Shown here piece by piece: positions 63,640 to 64,000 of a stretch of DNA of 64,000 nucleotides; the first letter of the stretch is position 1; each line of letters opens with the position of its first letter. Below the pieces are notes generated by a model. The model searched no databases. It was not told the origin of the DNA and was given only the letters and a program-made list of their open reading frames with translations. A program made the translations under genes and the position numbers. Origin of the DNA: Acanthaster planci (lineage: Eukaryota; Echinodermata; Asteroidea; Valvatida; Acanthasteridae); NCBI RefSeq assembly GCF_001949145.1, contig NW_019091361.1, positions 609,256 through 673,255 of the forward strand, given 5' to 3'.

Positions 63640-63960
63640 TAATTCAGCGGGCCATTTGGGAAAAGAAAGGTTTCTATTTCTCTGCACCCAGACTATACCA
63701 TTCCTCACATTGTTTTGGGTCTTCTTTGTCTCCGTGTCATTGAACTCTAGACCAAGGTCGTTTACTCCCGGAATCACTTAAGTATCCTTATGTTTGAGAA
63801 GTGTTTTTTAATTGATGGCATGACACGCCGCGAGACGTTTGCTTTTAGATCTGACAGACTGGAGTGTTGCAATTAATGAAGCGTTGCTCTGGACATCTCA
63901 TTATTGCTAGGCATTGTCTGAAGAGTCAAGCTCATCGACTAAAAACTAGCTTTTTTTTCT
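63640..63960. promoter_or_regulatory. Candidate conserved non-coding element
   Basis: Complex sequence near the right edge with CG dinucleotides (ACACGCCGCGAGACG, 63824-63838), TTAATTGATGG near 63809, GCAATTAATGAAGCG near 63869 and CTCATTATTGC near 63898. No frame of 60 codons lies within it. It has the same look as the other enhancer-like blocks and may continue beyond the window. Confidence 0.3.
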
Positions 63961-64000
63961 CCAGACAATTCTTCGTTTCTGCTACACTGCAACTATGGAT

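Overview
This is a eukaryotic, non-coding-looking window. It is AT-rich, full of poly-A/poly-T runs, and has no operon-like gene packing, Shine-Dalgarno sites, rRNA or CRISPR. The longest stop-free reading frames are about 135 codons, roughly what chance gives over 64 kb at this composition, and none matches a protein family I recognise. I therefore annotate no protein-coding gene. The window is most simply a large intron or an intergenic desert. The palindrome TACATGTA and its overlaps (CATGTACATG, ACATGTAT) recur throughout, a habit I associate with marine invertebrate genomes such as echinoderms, hemichordates, amphioxus and some lophotrochozoans. A marine invertebrate, perhaps a deuterostome, is my best guess but is not proven.

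Layout. 1-505: plain sequence, then a TATA box followed 72 bp later by AATAAA, the spacing of an LTR. 1735-2130: a CpG-richer block. 4039-4169: a near-perfect 35-bp inverted repeat. 6000-6360 and 7360-7990: CpG-containing, complex sequence that looks regulatory. 18040-18330: another such block, followed by a 50-bp tandem duplication at 18751-18850. 21003-21502: an 80-bp-arm inverted repeat around a CpG-rich core. 28475-28700, 35940-36345, 42835-43030, 48120-48450, 50380-51060, 59530-59830 and 63640-63960: further blocks that read like conserved non-coding DNA, with homeodomain-type TAAT cores and TALE-type TTGACAG motifs. 46451-46559: a short tRNA-derived retroposon on the minus strand, flanked by an 11-bp target-site duplication, with a more decayed tRNA-like element beside it at 46817-47216. 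55627-55691: nested TACATGTA palindromes. 56307-57148: the largest foldback element, with arms of about 195 bp at roughly 90% identity. 61563-61704: a 71-bp tandem duplication.

How the parts may work together. About eleven CTCF-like cores (AGAGGGCGC type) are scattered over the window. With the many regulatory-looking blocks and the lack of exons, this would fit a regulatory domain around a developmental gene lying outside the window. That is inference: conservation, chromatin data and the flanking genes would be needed to support it. I found no new protein-based system. The items most worth a second look are the foldback elements, the target-site-flanked tRNA-derived element and the CTCF-like sites.
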